The notes under the pieces: model-generated
Databases searched by the model: none
What the model was told of the DNA's origin: nothing
The model's input: only the letters and a program-made list of their open reading frames with translations
Program-made: the position numbers and the translations under genes
Assembly (NCBI GenBank): GCA_964548275.1
Contig: CAZJQI010000021.1
Span: 1 to 62,746 of the forward strand
DNA: 62,746 bases
Reading direction: 5' to 3'
Origin: JAUVUV01 sp964548275
Lineage (GTDB): Bacteria; Gemmatimonadota; Glassbacteria; GWA2-58-10
Shown: positions 1-7,375 of the stretch, one piece after another
How the letters are laid out: every line of letters begins with the position of its first letter
Position numbering within the stretch: the stretch's first letter is position 1

Positions 1-581
1 AGCCGGCTAGGTGACGGTAATATTACTAATATTGATCAAATCGCCATCCAAGGTACAAATAATGCCATGGTGAGCCAGGAAGGTAACGGTAATATTACTA
101 ATATTGATCAAATCGCCATCCAAAGTACAAATAATGCCATGGTGACCCAGGAAGGTAACGGTAATACGGCTGATATTAAACAAAAGTAATTCAGACTGGT
201 GATGACAATGGGCTTTTGGCTGTCCAGGACGCCGGTAGCTACAATGACCTTATTGTTGGCCAAACCGGCAGTCTAAATAATATTGATCTTTCCCAGGAAG
301 CCAGTGGTTACAACCTTGCTAATATCGACCAGACTGCCGGTGGGAATTCCCTGGACGCCTCTCAGGTTACCGCAACTGGTTCCAATGAGCTTTACGTTTA
401 CCAGCAAGGAGGTTGCTCAGCCAGTGTTACCCAGAACTCAGTAAGTGGTAACAATGTAGCTAATATTACCCAGACTGGTGATTCAAATACCGTCGAATCA
501 TACCAGACTGGTAATGGTTATTCAAGCAGTATCGACCAGTCCGGCGTCGGCAACTTCCTCTCGGTCATCCAGGGTCCGTAA
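1..581 (+). pseudogene. Curlin-repeat (amyloid-like) protein, 5' end off the window, frameshifted
   Basis: Seen: positions 1-189 read in one frame as Gly/Asn/Gln-rich repeats of the curlin type (Q-x-G-x-x-N-x-x-x-I-x-Q) and stop at TAA 187-189. The same kind of repeat continues from about position 186 to the TAA at 579-581 in the -1 frame, starting VIQTGDDNG. The two pieces are therefore parts of one gene separated by a single-base shift near the A-rich stretch 178-186. Known: curlin repeats (CsgA/CsgB, PF07012) build extracellular functional amyloid in biofilm matrix. The N-terminus and secretion signal lie outside the window. The shift could be a mutation, an assembly error or, less likely, programmed slippage, because no canonical slippery heptamer is present. 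The nearby polysaccharide export gene fits a matrix-building neighbourhood, which is inference. Confidence 0.75.
10..153 (+). repeat. Two tandem 72-bp units in the curlin-like gene
   Basis: Positions 10-81 and 82-153 are 72-bp units that differ at only three bases, so each encodes almost the same 24 residues with two curlin half-repeats. The rest of the gene carries much more diverged repeats, so this is a recent tandem duplication that keeps the reading frame. Confidence 0.85.
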
Positions 582-648
582 TCAAGTCCGTTTACCAGGA
601 GCAATAATGCTCCCTTGACCCTCATCTTGCCTATACAGGGGAACTAAA

Positions 649-679
649 GGGTAGAGACTTAAATCTCTGCCCTTTTTTA
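649..679 (+). terminator. Rho-independent terminator after the curlin-like gene
   Basis: Arms 649-657 and 664-672 pair over nine positions with one A/G mismatch around a six-base loop, followed by six T at 673-678. It lies about 70 bases after the curlin stop codon, as expected for the end of that transcript. Confidence 0.75.
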
Positions 680-1256
680 TTTACCCCCACACCTGTGCAT
701 ATGTGTGGGGATTCAGATGATGAGATATATAGGTAACACCCCTACTGCTATGTGCGTGGTCAAGGATACAGTCTGATATAGGGCAATTATCGTGCCTTAA
801 ATTGACAATTTATAACCTATTGATAAAAAAGGAGTTACGATAAAATTAAGGGTATATGAAAAGAAGAGGAAAAATCAACTTAGGTTTATATAATTTTGTC
901 CAATGGCCCGGAATTGATTGGAATTAAAGCAATTGGGCGGGAATAAACTGTTGAGAAGGAATAAACAAAAGTTGATGGAGTTCTGAGACAGCAGGGGTAT
1001 AAAGTCTATCGACGTTTAAGACGCTGGCTCAAGGCCTGGGGCGATATTCCCAGCATCAAAGCCGCTACCTTTTGATTGTTGTTGGCTCTACTCATAGCCT
1101 GCTATGTGCAAAAGCAAGTCATTTAGAGGATATATGCAGTGAATCCAACCAATCTGCTATTCGTGGCCTCCTGATTAACAGAGCCACATTCAATTGATTC
1201 GAGGTATTCAAGCTCAGATGCGATTTCTGTGCGGTTATATGGGGGCACTCTAAAAA
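680..1256. other. Intergenic stretch without a recognisable gene
   Basis: About 580 bases of AT-rich sequence. The only protein-like piece is a short open stretch at about 970-1075 on the plus strand with a basic, Trp-containing sequence (YRRLRRW, WLKAWGDIP) ending in TGA. It may be the remnant of a larger gene but I cannot name its family. No start signal or promoter was convincing. Confidence 0.4.
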
Positions 1257-2192
1257 CTATGAAAAAACCTTCGCGATTTTTTCCAGGTTCTGTTTTGATA
1301 TTTTAACGAACTGGACACCTGCCTCCAGGAACCCATTGGCCTGAAGCCGCACGACCTTGGAACGAGCCATCCAGTGGCTCAGGGGCTGGTGGTCTATTTT
1401 CAAGAAAGCTCTGAAAGCCTCACCCGGGATGATCCCCCTCTCCAGATGAATTCGGGAGACAAATGCGCCACCCTGGCTAATGTTTTTCACCCGAGCTACT
1501 CCCGGGTTATGTTGGCGAGGGCCTTTCAAGGGGTAGAAATTGATGCTTGCCGGAAGGTCAATTTCCTTTCTGGGCCAGCGCCTTTCGTGACCGAATGCTT
1601 GGGCCACTGCAGGACGCTTTTCAGCCAGATCCAGGAGTGAATACGCCTTAACAGCCAGAGACTCTTCCCTGAGCCTTTCAATTTTATCTTTCTCCAAACA
1701 TTCATCGGCACCACATTCCAGCAATATCTTATTGTCTGTGTCTGACAAGCATATAATCTTGAGAACCTTGTGTTCTTCCGATCTCCTGAGAGACTTGATC
1801 ACCTCGGCGCTGGGGATGTCGGGAAGGTTTTCATCGATGATAAGCGCGTCCGGGGATTCCCTGGCACACATAATCAGGGCATCGCAACCGAACTCTGCCG
1901 TTTTTAACATGATACGCTTATCAGTTGAAAATGTCTCCTGTAAATGGGAAATTAATCCCCTGTCAGCAGTGACAATCAGTACCTTTTTCTTTTCTAGAGC
2001 CAGGCCATCCAGCGGAAGTTCGTATTGCTTCATGAAAGCCTCGAGGCTTTCACGACTGATGTAACGTTTGCCGGTGAGAGGGTTTTGCTTGCCGGTGAGA
2101 ATTCCCTTATCAAACTTCCTAATAACAGTATCTCTGGAAATATTTAATATTTCCGCTACTTCTCCGGTGCTAAAAAACTCTTTCGTTACCAT
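1257..2192 (-). CDS. HTH - receiver-like - PilZ fusion regulator
   Basis: A 311-residue protein with three parts. Residues about 4-55 resemble the excisionase/MerR-like helix-turn-helix (TGEVAEILNISRDTV, then a wing and RESLEAF). Residues about 69-180 look like a response-regulator receiver: the phosphoacceptor position is kept (D120 in LIIDENLPD), but the acidic pocket is reduced to one Asp (VLIVTADRG). Residues about 203-311 are a PilZ domain with both c-di-GMP contact motifs, RRxxR at 204-208 and NxSxxG at 237-242. Known: PilZ domains bind c-di-GMP and often control matrix production or motility. Inference: a c-di-GMP-responsive DNA-binding protein, possibly for the neighbouring curlin or polysaccharide genes. 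The start codon has no strong Shine-Dalgarno sequence. The three-domain order is unusual. Confidence 0.8.
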   Translation of the reverse strand: MVTKEFFSTGEVAEILNISRDTVIRKFDKGILTGKQNPLTGKRYISRESLEAFMKQYELPLDGLALEKKKVLIVTADRGLISHLQETFSTDKRIMLKTAEFGCDALIMCARESPDALIIDENLPDIPSAEVIKSLRRSEEHKVLKIICLSDTDNKILLECGADECLEKDKIERLREESLAVKAYSLLDLAEKRPAVAQAFGHERRWPRKEIDLPASINFYPLKGPRQHNPGVARVKNISQGGAFVSRIHLERGIIPGEAFRAFLKIDHQPLSHWMARSKVVRLQANGFLEAGVQFVKISKQNLEKIAKVFS

Positions 2193-2220
2193 AGGACATT
2201 TTTCGTTTAGTATCTGGTTT

Positions 2221-2617
2221 TAAGTAGTGTCCGGTAAAAAATAAAAAAGAAGCGGGCTAACTCCTTTTTTTATTAGATCCGAAGCAAGAAAATAGATTTT
2301 AGATTAAGAGAAGTATGATTAGCTCTATGACTATAAATAATATTCGGTCAGATATTGCAACTGCTTTAATTTTTCAAAAAATTTTTTGATCGCGCTTATA
2401 TGGACTTTAACTGGTTTTATTCACTCACCTTTATCAAGTTCCAGATAAAATACGCTTTAGTAGCATGCACGAATCAGCCCGAGTTATCGGCGAAATACTC
2501 ATGTAAAATGTCAGCCTGATTGAAGCTCTAAAACTAAAACTCGATAAACTCAAACTCTTAAACCCGCAAATTTGCAACTGGCTCTATACAGTGGAAATTT
2601 AACCGAACAGTACTTAT
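2221..2617. mobile_element. Decayed insertion-sequence remnant with matching terminal inverted repeats
   Basis: The left end at 2221 reads TAAGTAGTGTCCGGTAAA; the complement of the right end (about 2600-2617) reads TAAGTACTGTTCGGTTAA, agreeing at 15 of 18 positions. The 400 bases between contain no intact transposase, only a short open piece near the right end (EALKLKLDKLKLLNPQ, NWLYTVEI) that resembles the C-terminal end of a DDE transposase. I cannot name the family. It is best read as an internally deleted element. Confidence 0.55.
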
Positions 2618-2680
2618 TACAATTTATAAAATGAAATTGATTTTGTCCAGACTAAAAAGCAAAAAAACAAAAAAATTTCT

Positions 2681-2875
2681 TTACAGTTTTGACTCTTCGC
2701 TTATTCCATGCTCAAAAAGTCTCGTTTGCTTTTCATCAACCCCTTCAAGAAAGCTAATTACCTCTGTAACGTTGCTTTCAGCAACTATCGCGATATTTAA
2801 AGATTGGTTATGGCCAATAGCCATACACCTATATTTGTCCATGAAATATTTTGTTACGCTTCTTCTACCCGGCAT
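2681..2875 (-). CDS. Small hypothetical protein
   Basis: A 64-residue reading frame on the minus strand with a possible purine-rich ribosome site (AGAGAGAACAG) just before its ATG. The composition is protein-like, mixed charged and hydrophobic residues, without a recognisable motif. An overlapping open frame on the plus strand is rich in Lys, Phe and Ser as expected of a shadow, so the minus frame is the better candidate. It lies next to the IS remnant and could equally be a gene fragment. Confidence 0.25.
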   Translation of the reverse strand: MPGRRSVTKYFMDKYRCMAIGHNQSLNIAIVAESNVTEVISFLEGVDEKQTRLFEHGISEESKL

Positions 2876-3088
2876 TTCTGTTCTCTCTTTAAGGCGTCTC
2901 CATCTGCAACGATTTTCCCATATAATATTTTTACTCTTTTATCTTGACAACTTGTTAAAAATATTATGAATCGAAAGGCGCAAGTTATCAAGAGCGCAAA
3001 TTTTTAAGCATGCATTTGGCATAATCTTTCTTTATTACAACCTGAATATCCTGATTAAACCAAGGGGCTAATTAACTTAAGAGACGTT

Positions 3089-3385
3089 TTGATCAAGAAT
3101 CGGTTAAATAACCTGCCTATTAACCCTGTAGTCTCTCGCCGGGTGCGTTACAATGACCAAGTGAGCTGGCTCGACAGGTGCTCCTTCACTGTCCTGTTGC
3201 CCGATACCTCTGCCCATGATGCCCGGAAGCTTGCCCACGAAATCAGTAATGCAATCGCAGAGACAGATTCTCCACCCGCTTGCAGGGTTTATACCTACTC
3301 TTTTCAAAAGTATCGATCTATCATCAATCGATTCGGTTCACCTGCAGTGGTAAACGATTACGTTGAGAAAACTCTCGTATCGTAG
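3089..3385 (+). pseudogene. GGDEF-like degenerate cyclase domain, C-terminal part only
   Basis: The 98 residues contain the pattern SWLDRCSFTVLLPDTS, AHDARKLAHEI and CRVYTYS, seen in degenerate nucleotidyl-cyclase (GGDEF-like) proteins that accompany exopolysaccharide genes. The frame is open only back to 3059 (stop at 3056-3058), and no start with a good ribosome site is visible; the TTG at 3089 is a default choice. Since such proteins are normally longer at the N-terminus, this looks 5'-truncated. It is directly followed by 3385-3789 and the Wza-type exporter gene, which supports an origin in an EPS operon. The family assignment rests on pattern recognition only. Confidence 0.45.
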
Positions 3386-3789
3386 TGAATGATGCTATGC
3401 TCAAATTTTCCGGGTTATCAGGCCAGAGTTTTTGTGTGCTTGGGGATTCCACAGTGGATTTAACCGAGCGTGCGAAAAGGCTGAGATTTCTTGATATATA
3501 TGGCTGTTATGACGGATATATGGTGCTAAGATCACCTGGAAAGGCGGAGTGCTTAATGAGGCTCTGCATCGACAGAATGTCTTCTAAAACAAAAAACAGC
3601 TGTTTTATCAATCACTTTATGCCCCTGAGCCACAATAAACTTGAGGAGTATAAGGACCTGGTTCTTGTCAAAAACGAAATCCACCAGAACATGGGAAAAA
3701 TTGCCGATATATACCAGTTGACAAAAAATACAAACCATTTTATTTGGGCTTCCATCTTTAAACAAGACTCAGAAAGGAGAACTCGATGA
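3385..3789 (+). CDS. Hypothetical protein in the polysaccharide-export operon
   Basis: A 134-residue protein starting with GTG that overlaps the start of the Wza-type gene by four bases, so the two are translationally coupled. I do not recognise a family. It is soluble by composition, with several Cys residues and a predicted helical C-terminal half (NKLEEYKDLVLVKNEIHQNMG). Context suggests a role in, or a fragment of, the exopolysaccharide system. Confidence 0.5.
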   Translation: MNDAMLKFSGLSGQSFCVLGDSTVDLTERAKRLRFLDIYGCYDGYMVLRSPGKAECLMRLCIDRMSSKTKNSCFINHFMPLSHNKLEEYKDLVLVKNEIHQNMGKIADIYQLTKNTNHFIWASIFKQDSERRTR

Positions 3790-4559
3790 AGCTTTTTGAT
3801 AAGCCAGGATTACGACAATTAATTGTCGTGATGGCAGGGGTGCTCCTGGCCGTAACCGCAACAGGCTACACCTCAACGGACAGCCAGGATGCGCACACCA
3901 GTGTGTCTACCGCTAACCAGGAGCCAGAGCCTGCGCTCAGAGTCGCTCTGCTTCCTGGTGACGTGGTTGACATTAAGTTCTTTTATAACCCCGAACTCAA
4001 CGAGAGTCAGACAGTACGTCCGGACGGGAAAATTACCCTTCAACTCATCGGCGATATCAAGGTCGAGGAAAAGACTACCGATGAACTTCGGGAAGAGTTG
4101 GTCAAACTTTTCACACCCCATCTAAAGATACCGGAGATCGCAGTTATTGCCCGGTCACTGCTCGGCCGCCGGGTTTACGTGGGGGGCGAAGTTAACGCGC
4201 CGGGGTATATCACCATGCCGAGCCGGGTGACAGCGCTGGAAGCCATCATGCAGGCAGGTGGGTTCAATCTGCCATCTGCGAGAGTGGGAAATGTGGTGAT
4301 CGTTCGGCATAAAAATGGCCAGCGCTATGGGTGCAAACTTAACCTGAAAAACACTCTGAAAGGCAAGGAGGCTGAGCCTTTCTATCTGGAGCCGTACGAC
4401 ATTGTGTATGTGCCCCAAACCAGAATTGCCAGGGTCACTCAATGGATCGATCAGCACATCAATATGGTGATCCCCGATTTCGGCTTTACATATACCAGGC
4501 CGGTAGGCTCAGGCACCATTGGAATTTATCCAAGAGCTGTGCCAGGCCGCATCTTATAG
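3786..4559 (+). CDS. Polysaccharide export protein, Wza-like, with altered C-terminus
   Basis: A 257-residue exported protein. An N-terminal hydrophobic stretch (about 12-28) is followed by a polysaccharide export (Poly_export/PES) domain with the typical LLPGDVVDIKF and VRPDGKITLQLIGDI motifs (about 52-120). Next comes a SLBB domain (RVYVGGEVNAPGYITMP, about 128-205). Known: Wza-family proteins form the outer-membrane pore for capsule and EPS; short versions like this occur in many EPS loci. AAGGAG precedes the ATG. The last 15-20 residues overlap the start of a phage-like frame (4519-4743), so the original C-terminus was probably replaced when phage DNA joined here. The chain-length regulator and glycosyltransferases expected next to it are missing, so the operon is probably incomplete. 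Confidence 0.85.
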   Translation: MKLFDKPGLRQLIVVMAGVLLAVTATGYTSTDSQDAHTSVSTANQEPEPALRVALLPGDVVDIKFFYNPELNESQTVRPDGKITLQLIGDIKVEEKTTDELREELVKLFTPHLKIPEIAVIARSLLGRRVYVGGEVNAPGYITMPSRVTALEAIMQAGGFNLPSARVGNVVIVRHKNGQRYGCKLNLKNTLKGKEAEPFYLEPYDIVYVPQTRIARVTQWIDQHINMVIPDFGFTYTRPVGSGTIGIYPRAVPGRIL

Positions 4560-4743
4560 ATTCCTCAAGGAATCTCTTGAGAACTGCCACACCAAAGAAG
4601 AAGTGCATTTAGTTGCCGAAAGGTATCACGATTCGATTAATCAGCTTCCCCTCAGGCTAAAGAAAGACATCGTTTCTCTCGGCAAGAAGCTCAAACGAAC
4701 TCTTCCTTCAGAGAAATCAGAGAAGGTCACAGCAGCTGCATAG
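4519..4743 (+). CDS. Phage-like small protein or C-terminal fragment
   Basis: A 74-residue Lys/Glu-rich helical frame that begins inside the 3' end of the Wza-type gene at a TTG and runs into the phage recombination module. It contains FLKESLENCHTKEEV and LPLRLKKDIVSLGKKLK. No family is certain; it resembles the tail of a phage recombination protein encoded before Gp157, which is inference from position. The overlap without a good ribosome site suggests a truncated gene rather than a new start. Confidence 0.4.
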   Translation: MEFIQELCQAASYRFLKESLENCHTKEEVHLVAERYHDSINQLPLRLKKDIVSLGKKLKRTLPSEKSEKVTAAA

Positions 4744-4844
4744 AGAGGATCCAAAAGTCTTTGAAAACTTAAGCAATCCGAACCTTAATTTAGATTTATT
4801 CATCATCTATTCATCTTAATCAAAAATTCTATGGAGGTTTTCCA

Positions 4845-5501
4845 ATGAGTAACAACACAGCAACAGCGCCCAAATTATACGAGTTGAACGATGAATTCAG
4901 CCATCTGGCTGCCGAACACCTGGAGCTTGTCGAAGAGATCGAAGAACGTGGTGGTGAAGCAACTGACGAAGAACTCTACCGGATCCACGATATCGAAAAC
5001 CGGCTTAACCAGATCTGCCTTCAGAGTGATTTGAAAATCTTGGATATCGCCCGCATGTGTGCTGAGAGGGAGGTTGAAGTTGCCCGTCTCAAGGCAGAAG
5101 AGGAAAGAATAAGAATCTTTGCTGAATCAGCTGCCAGACGACGCAAGCAGCTTGAGCGGTCAAATGAGTTTTTCGAAAAATACTGCCTGCATGCAATGCA
5201 CATTCAGGGCAAACCAGAGGTCACTGACGGTGTGAACACTCTGAAGATCAGGGAAAGCAAACGTGTTGAAGTGACTAATATTCAGGATATACCGGTTCGA
5301 TTTCTTCGTGGAGTTAACGTGTCTTTCGGTGACCAAACCCCAGATGCTGATAAAAAGACTGTCTTTGACACTCTAAATGAACTAACGGGCAGTGCAACAA
5401 GCATCAAAATGGTCGACAAGGTCAAAGCAAAGAAGGCCCTTAAGGATTCAGATATTCCGGGCTTGGAGCTGAAGAGTCACGAAACTCTAAAATTCAGCTG
5501 A
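4845..5501 (+). CDS. Siphovirus Gp157-like protein
   Basis: A 218-residue acidic, strongly helical protein with the layout of the Gp157 family (PF05565): an N-terminal LYELNDEF segment, a long coiled coil (about 20-125), then a C-terminal part with LKIRESKRVEV and a run of basic residues (KVKAKKALKDSDIPGLEL). Known: Gp157 proteins occur in phage early regions near recombination genes, and one was described in relation to phage resistance; their biochemical role is not settled. A GGAGG site lies eight bases before the ATG. It stands in a likely unit with 5726-6145 (RusA), so this is a phage recombination module remnant. Confidence 0.75.
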   Translation: MSNNTATAPKLYELNDEFSHLAAEHLELVEEIEERGGEATDEELYRIHDIENRLNQICLQSDLKILDIARMCAEREVEVARLKAEEERIRIFAESAARRRKQLERSNEFFEKYCLHAMHIQGKPEVTDGVNTLKIRESKRVEVTNIQDIPVRFLRGVNVSFGDQTPDADKKTVFDTLNELTGSATSIKMVDKVKAKKALKDSDIPGLELKSHETLKFS

Positions 5502-5725
5502 TTCTTCGATAATTGGGAGCCAGTTCTAATAATTGCATCAATATCATAAAGGCCAAAGCCATCATCCAGGCTTGGAAACATGAGATAAGTCATACCAATT
5601 TCAGACTTTTCTTTCCGGGCATCAATTCAATATGAGGCAAGGTGCAGTCGCCCCTAATAATACTATCCTCACACTTTTCAAGCTAGCTTTCCAGATCAGA
5701 TTTTTTCATCTTTAAAGGAGCAGAA

Positions 5726-6145
5726 ATGGCTGTTGAATTTACAGTACCGATGAAACCAACTGGCAAGGGAAGACCCAGAGTTGTAAGAGTAAATGGCAGG
5801 AGCATCACTTACACTCCGGTGTCAACTGCCAGGGCTGAGGGAAATATTAAGCTTTTCGCCTGGATTGCAGGAATCAGGTCTTTGGATGGCCCCGTGGGGA
5901 TGGAGGTTATCTGTTCTTTTCGTCCCCCAGGCTCAATGAGCAAGAAAAAAAAGGAAGCAGCACTTGCCGGTGAAATACTTCCGACAAAAAGGCCTGATAT
6001 CGATAATATCTGCAAGCTCTGTGCTGATGCTCTTAACGGGATCGGCTACCATGACGATGCACAGATAGTTGACCTTCGCATTATCAAAAGGTACGGCGAG
6101 AGTGATGAAATAAAAATCACACTTAAACCTGCCACACAGGTATAA
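5726..6145 (+). CDS. rusA: RusA-family Holliday junction resolvase
   Basis: A 139-residue protein of normal RusA length. The N-terminus has the family's PxxKGRPRV motif and the C-terminal half has KRPDIDN, DALNG and DDAQI. The Asp residues D91, D93 and D110/D111 match the metal-binding Asp triad of E. coli RusA by position. Known: RusA endonucleases resolve four-way junctions and are typical of lambdoid phage recombination regions. AAAGGAG precedes the ATG. It follows the Gp157-like gene by about 220 bases. A second, truncated and diverged copy of its C-terminal half lies at 10517-10688. Confidence 0.9.
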   Translation: MAVEFTVPMKPTGKGRPRVVRVNGRSITYTPVSTARAEGNIKLFAWIAGIRSLDGPVGMEVICSFRPPGSMSKKKKEAALAGEILPTKRPDIDNICKLCADALNGIGYHDDAQIVDLRIIKRYGESDEIKITLKPATQV

Positions 6146-6248
6146 GAGATCAATTATAGTAAGGTGGCTCAAAACACTACTGGCGCTCTATAATATGTGG
6201 TACTTGCATTCCCATACCGCATGTGCTAACTTTCTAAAGTCTTTCATT

Positions 6249-6302
6249 GAATACCTCCTTACGATATTTAGGGTCACCCACCCAAATCTTAAGGAGGTAT
6301 TC
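6249..6302. repeat. Perfect 13-bp inverted repeat with 28-base loop
   Basis: GAATACCTCCTTA at 6249-6261 is the exact reverse complement of 6290-6302. The right arm contains AAGGAGGT, a full Shine-Dalgarno core, and the left arm an anti-Shine-Dalgarno core. It lies between RusA and the uracil-DNA glycosylase gene and may be an element end or a leader structure. Confidence 0.6.
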
Positions 6303-6344
6303 TTATTTTGTAAATCTCTCACTTACCCGCATAGCAAAGCTGGG

Positions 6345-6365
6345 ACCATCAGCTTAGCTGATGGT
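6345..6365. other. 9-bp hairpin before the glycosylase gene
   Basis: ACCATCAGC at 6345-6353 pairs perfectly with 6357-6365 around TTA. No T run follows on the plus strand, so it is not a convincing terminator. It lies 25 bases before the likely start of the glycosylase gene and may be a translational control structure or part of an element end. Confidence 0.5.
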
Positions 6366-6389
6366 TTAAGATATTTCAAATTAAAAAGA

Positions 6390-7154
6390 ATGTTCTCGAT
6401 GAGAATTGAAGATTTGAATAAAGAAATACGAAACTGCAAACGATGCAGGTTGTCCGCCACAAGACATAATGTTCTCTGTGGTGAAGGGAATGTCAATGCA
6501 AAACTCATGATTATCGCCCAGGCTCCGGGAGGAAATGAAGACAGGGAAGGGAAAATGTTTATTGGTCCTTCGGGAAAAGTGTTAGATGAATTATTGGAAA
6601 AATCTACTGTTGATAGAAAACAGATATACATGACAAATCTCATCAAATGTATGATTCCGAAATGTCGGAGACCTAAAACGGACGAAATTGAGATGTGTAG
6701 TATTTATCTGGAAAAGGAAATTGAAATACTTAATGTGGCAGTGCTTATTCCATTGGGTTATTATGCAATGAGATATATTTTTTCAAAATATAGTATTACT
6801 GTACCACCTAAAAAGGAATTATATACTGTATTTGGTAACCTTTATGTAACACAAGAAAGAAAAATATTTCCTTTGCCACATCCAGCTTCTGTGCTTTATA
6901 ACAATTCCATAAAAAAAGAAATTGTAGAAAAATATCAGAAACTAAAAGTGCTTGAATCCGACTGCATTTGGTATCCGTCATGCCCGATGAAAAGATATTA
7001 TGAAAGTGGGTACTTACAAAAAGAATGGATAGACCAGTATTGTCAGGGGGATTGGGAAAGTTGTGTCCGGTATCAAATGGAAGAAAGTGGTGAATTTCAT
7101 CCAGATTGGATGCTTCCAGATGGAAACATTGATGAAAGATTGCAATTAGTATAA
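6390..7154 (+). CDS. Family 4/5-type uracil-DNA glycosylase with extra C-terminal Cys domain
   Basis: From the ATG at 6390 (or 6399) the protein has about 254 residues. It starts with a C-x2-C pair (RNCKRCRLS), then GEGNVNAKLMII, the glycosylase motif AQAPGGNED, FIGPSGKVLDELL, a C-x5-C pair (KCMIPKC) and the LPHPAS motif. Known: family 4 enzymes remove uracil from DNA and carry a 4Fe-4S cluster held by such Cys. A further tail of about 60 residues has four Cys (CIWYPSC, QYC, ESCVRYQ), suggesting another metal site. The frame is open further upstream to 6195, but that part crosses the inverted repeats and looks non-coding. The gene is far richer in A/T codons than its neighbours, suggesting transfer. 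Confidence 0.8.
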   Translation: MFSMRIEDLNKEIRNCKRCRLSATRHNVLCGEGNVNAKLMIIAQAPGGNEDREGKMFIGPSGKVLDELLEKSTVDRKQIYMTNLIKCMIPKCRRPKTDEIEMCSIYLEKEIEILNVAVLIPLGYYAMRYIFSKYSITVPPKKELYTVFGNLYVTQERKIFPLPHPASVLYNNSIKKEIVEKYQKLKVLESDCIWYPSCPMKRYYESGYLQKEWIDQYCQGDWESCVRYQMEESGEFHPDWMLPDGNIDERLQLV

Positions 7155-7165
7155 GGATGTATAAT

Positions 7166-7273
7166 ATGAAAGTTTCGATTACTTATGATGATGAAGTTTT
7201 TGTAAAGAACCTCACTGCTGATTGGGGATTTTCTTGTGTAATAGAGAAAGAAAATGCTCCCAATCAACCCTAA
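7166..7273 (+). pseudogene. N-terminal fragment of an MBL-fold metallo-hydrolase
   Basis: An ATG at 7166 opens 35 codons that read MKVSITYDDEVFVKN and DWGFSCVIE before a stop at 7271. This is the beginning of the beta-lactamase-fold hydrolases of the COG1237 type; the intact relative at 48053-48859 has AWGFACVIE at the matching place. The metal-binding HxHxDH part is absent, so the gene is cut off. It follows the glycosylase gene by 11 bases and shares its AT-rich codons; both probably arrived together. Confidence 0.65.
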
Positions 7274-7375
7274 AAAATCCAAAATTTGAGCTTGCTTTCG
7301 GGCAACCCTCCGGCCGGCAGTCAGCCAAACGATCAGCCGACTCCGGCCCTCTCACCTGAAGGTCTTCACATTCCT

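Noticed and set aside
178..200. Programmed -1 frameshift in the curlin-like gene
   Set aside because: The zero-frame codons do not form an X-XXY-YYZ slippery heptamer and no downstream stem or pseudoknot is apparent.
6195..6389. Possible 65-residue N-terminal extension of the uracil-DNA glycosylase
   Set aside because: It crosses both inverted repeats, has no ribosome site and does not resemble protein of the family; the ATG at 6390/6399 fits the domain start.
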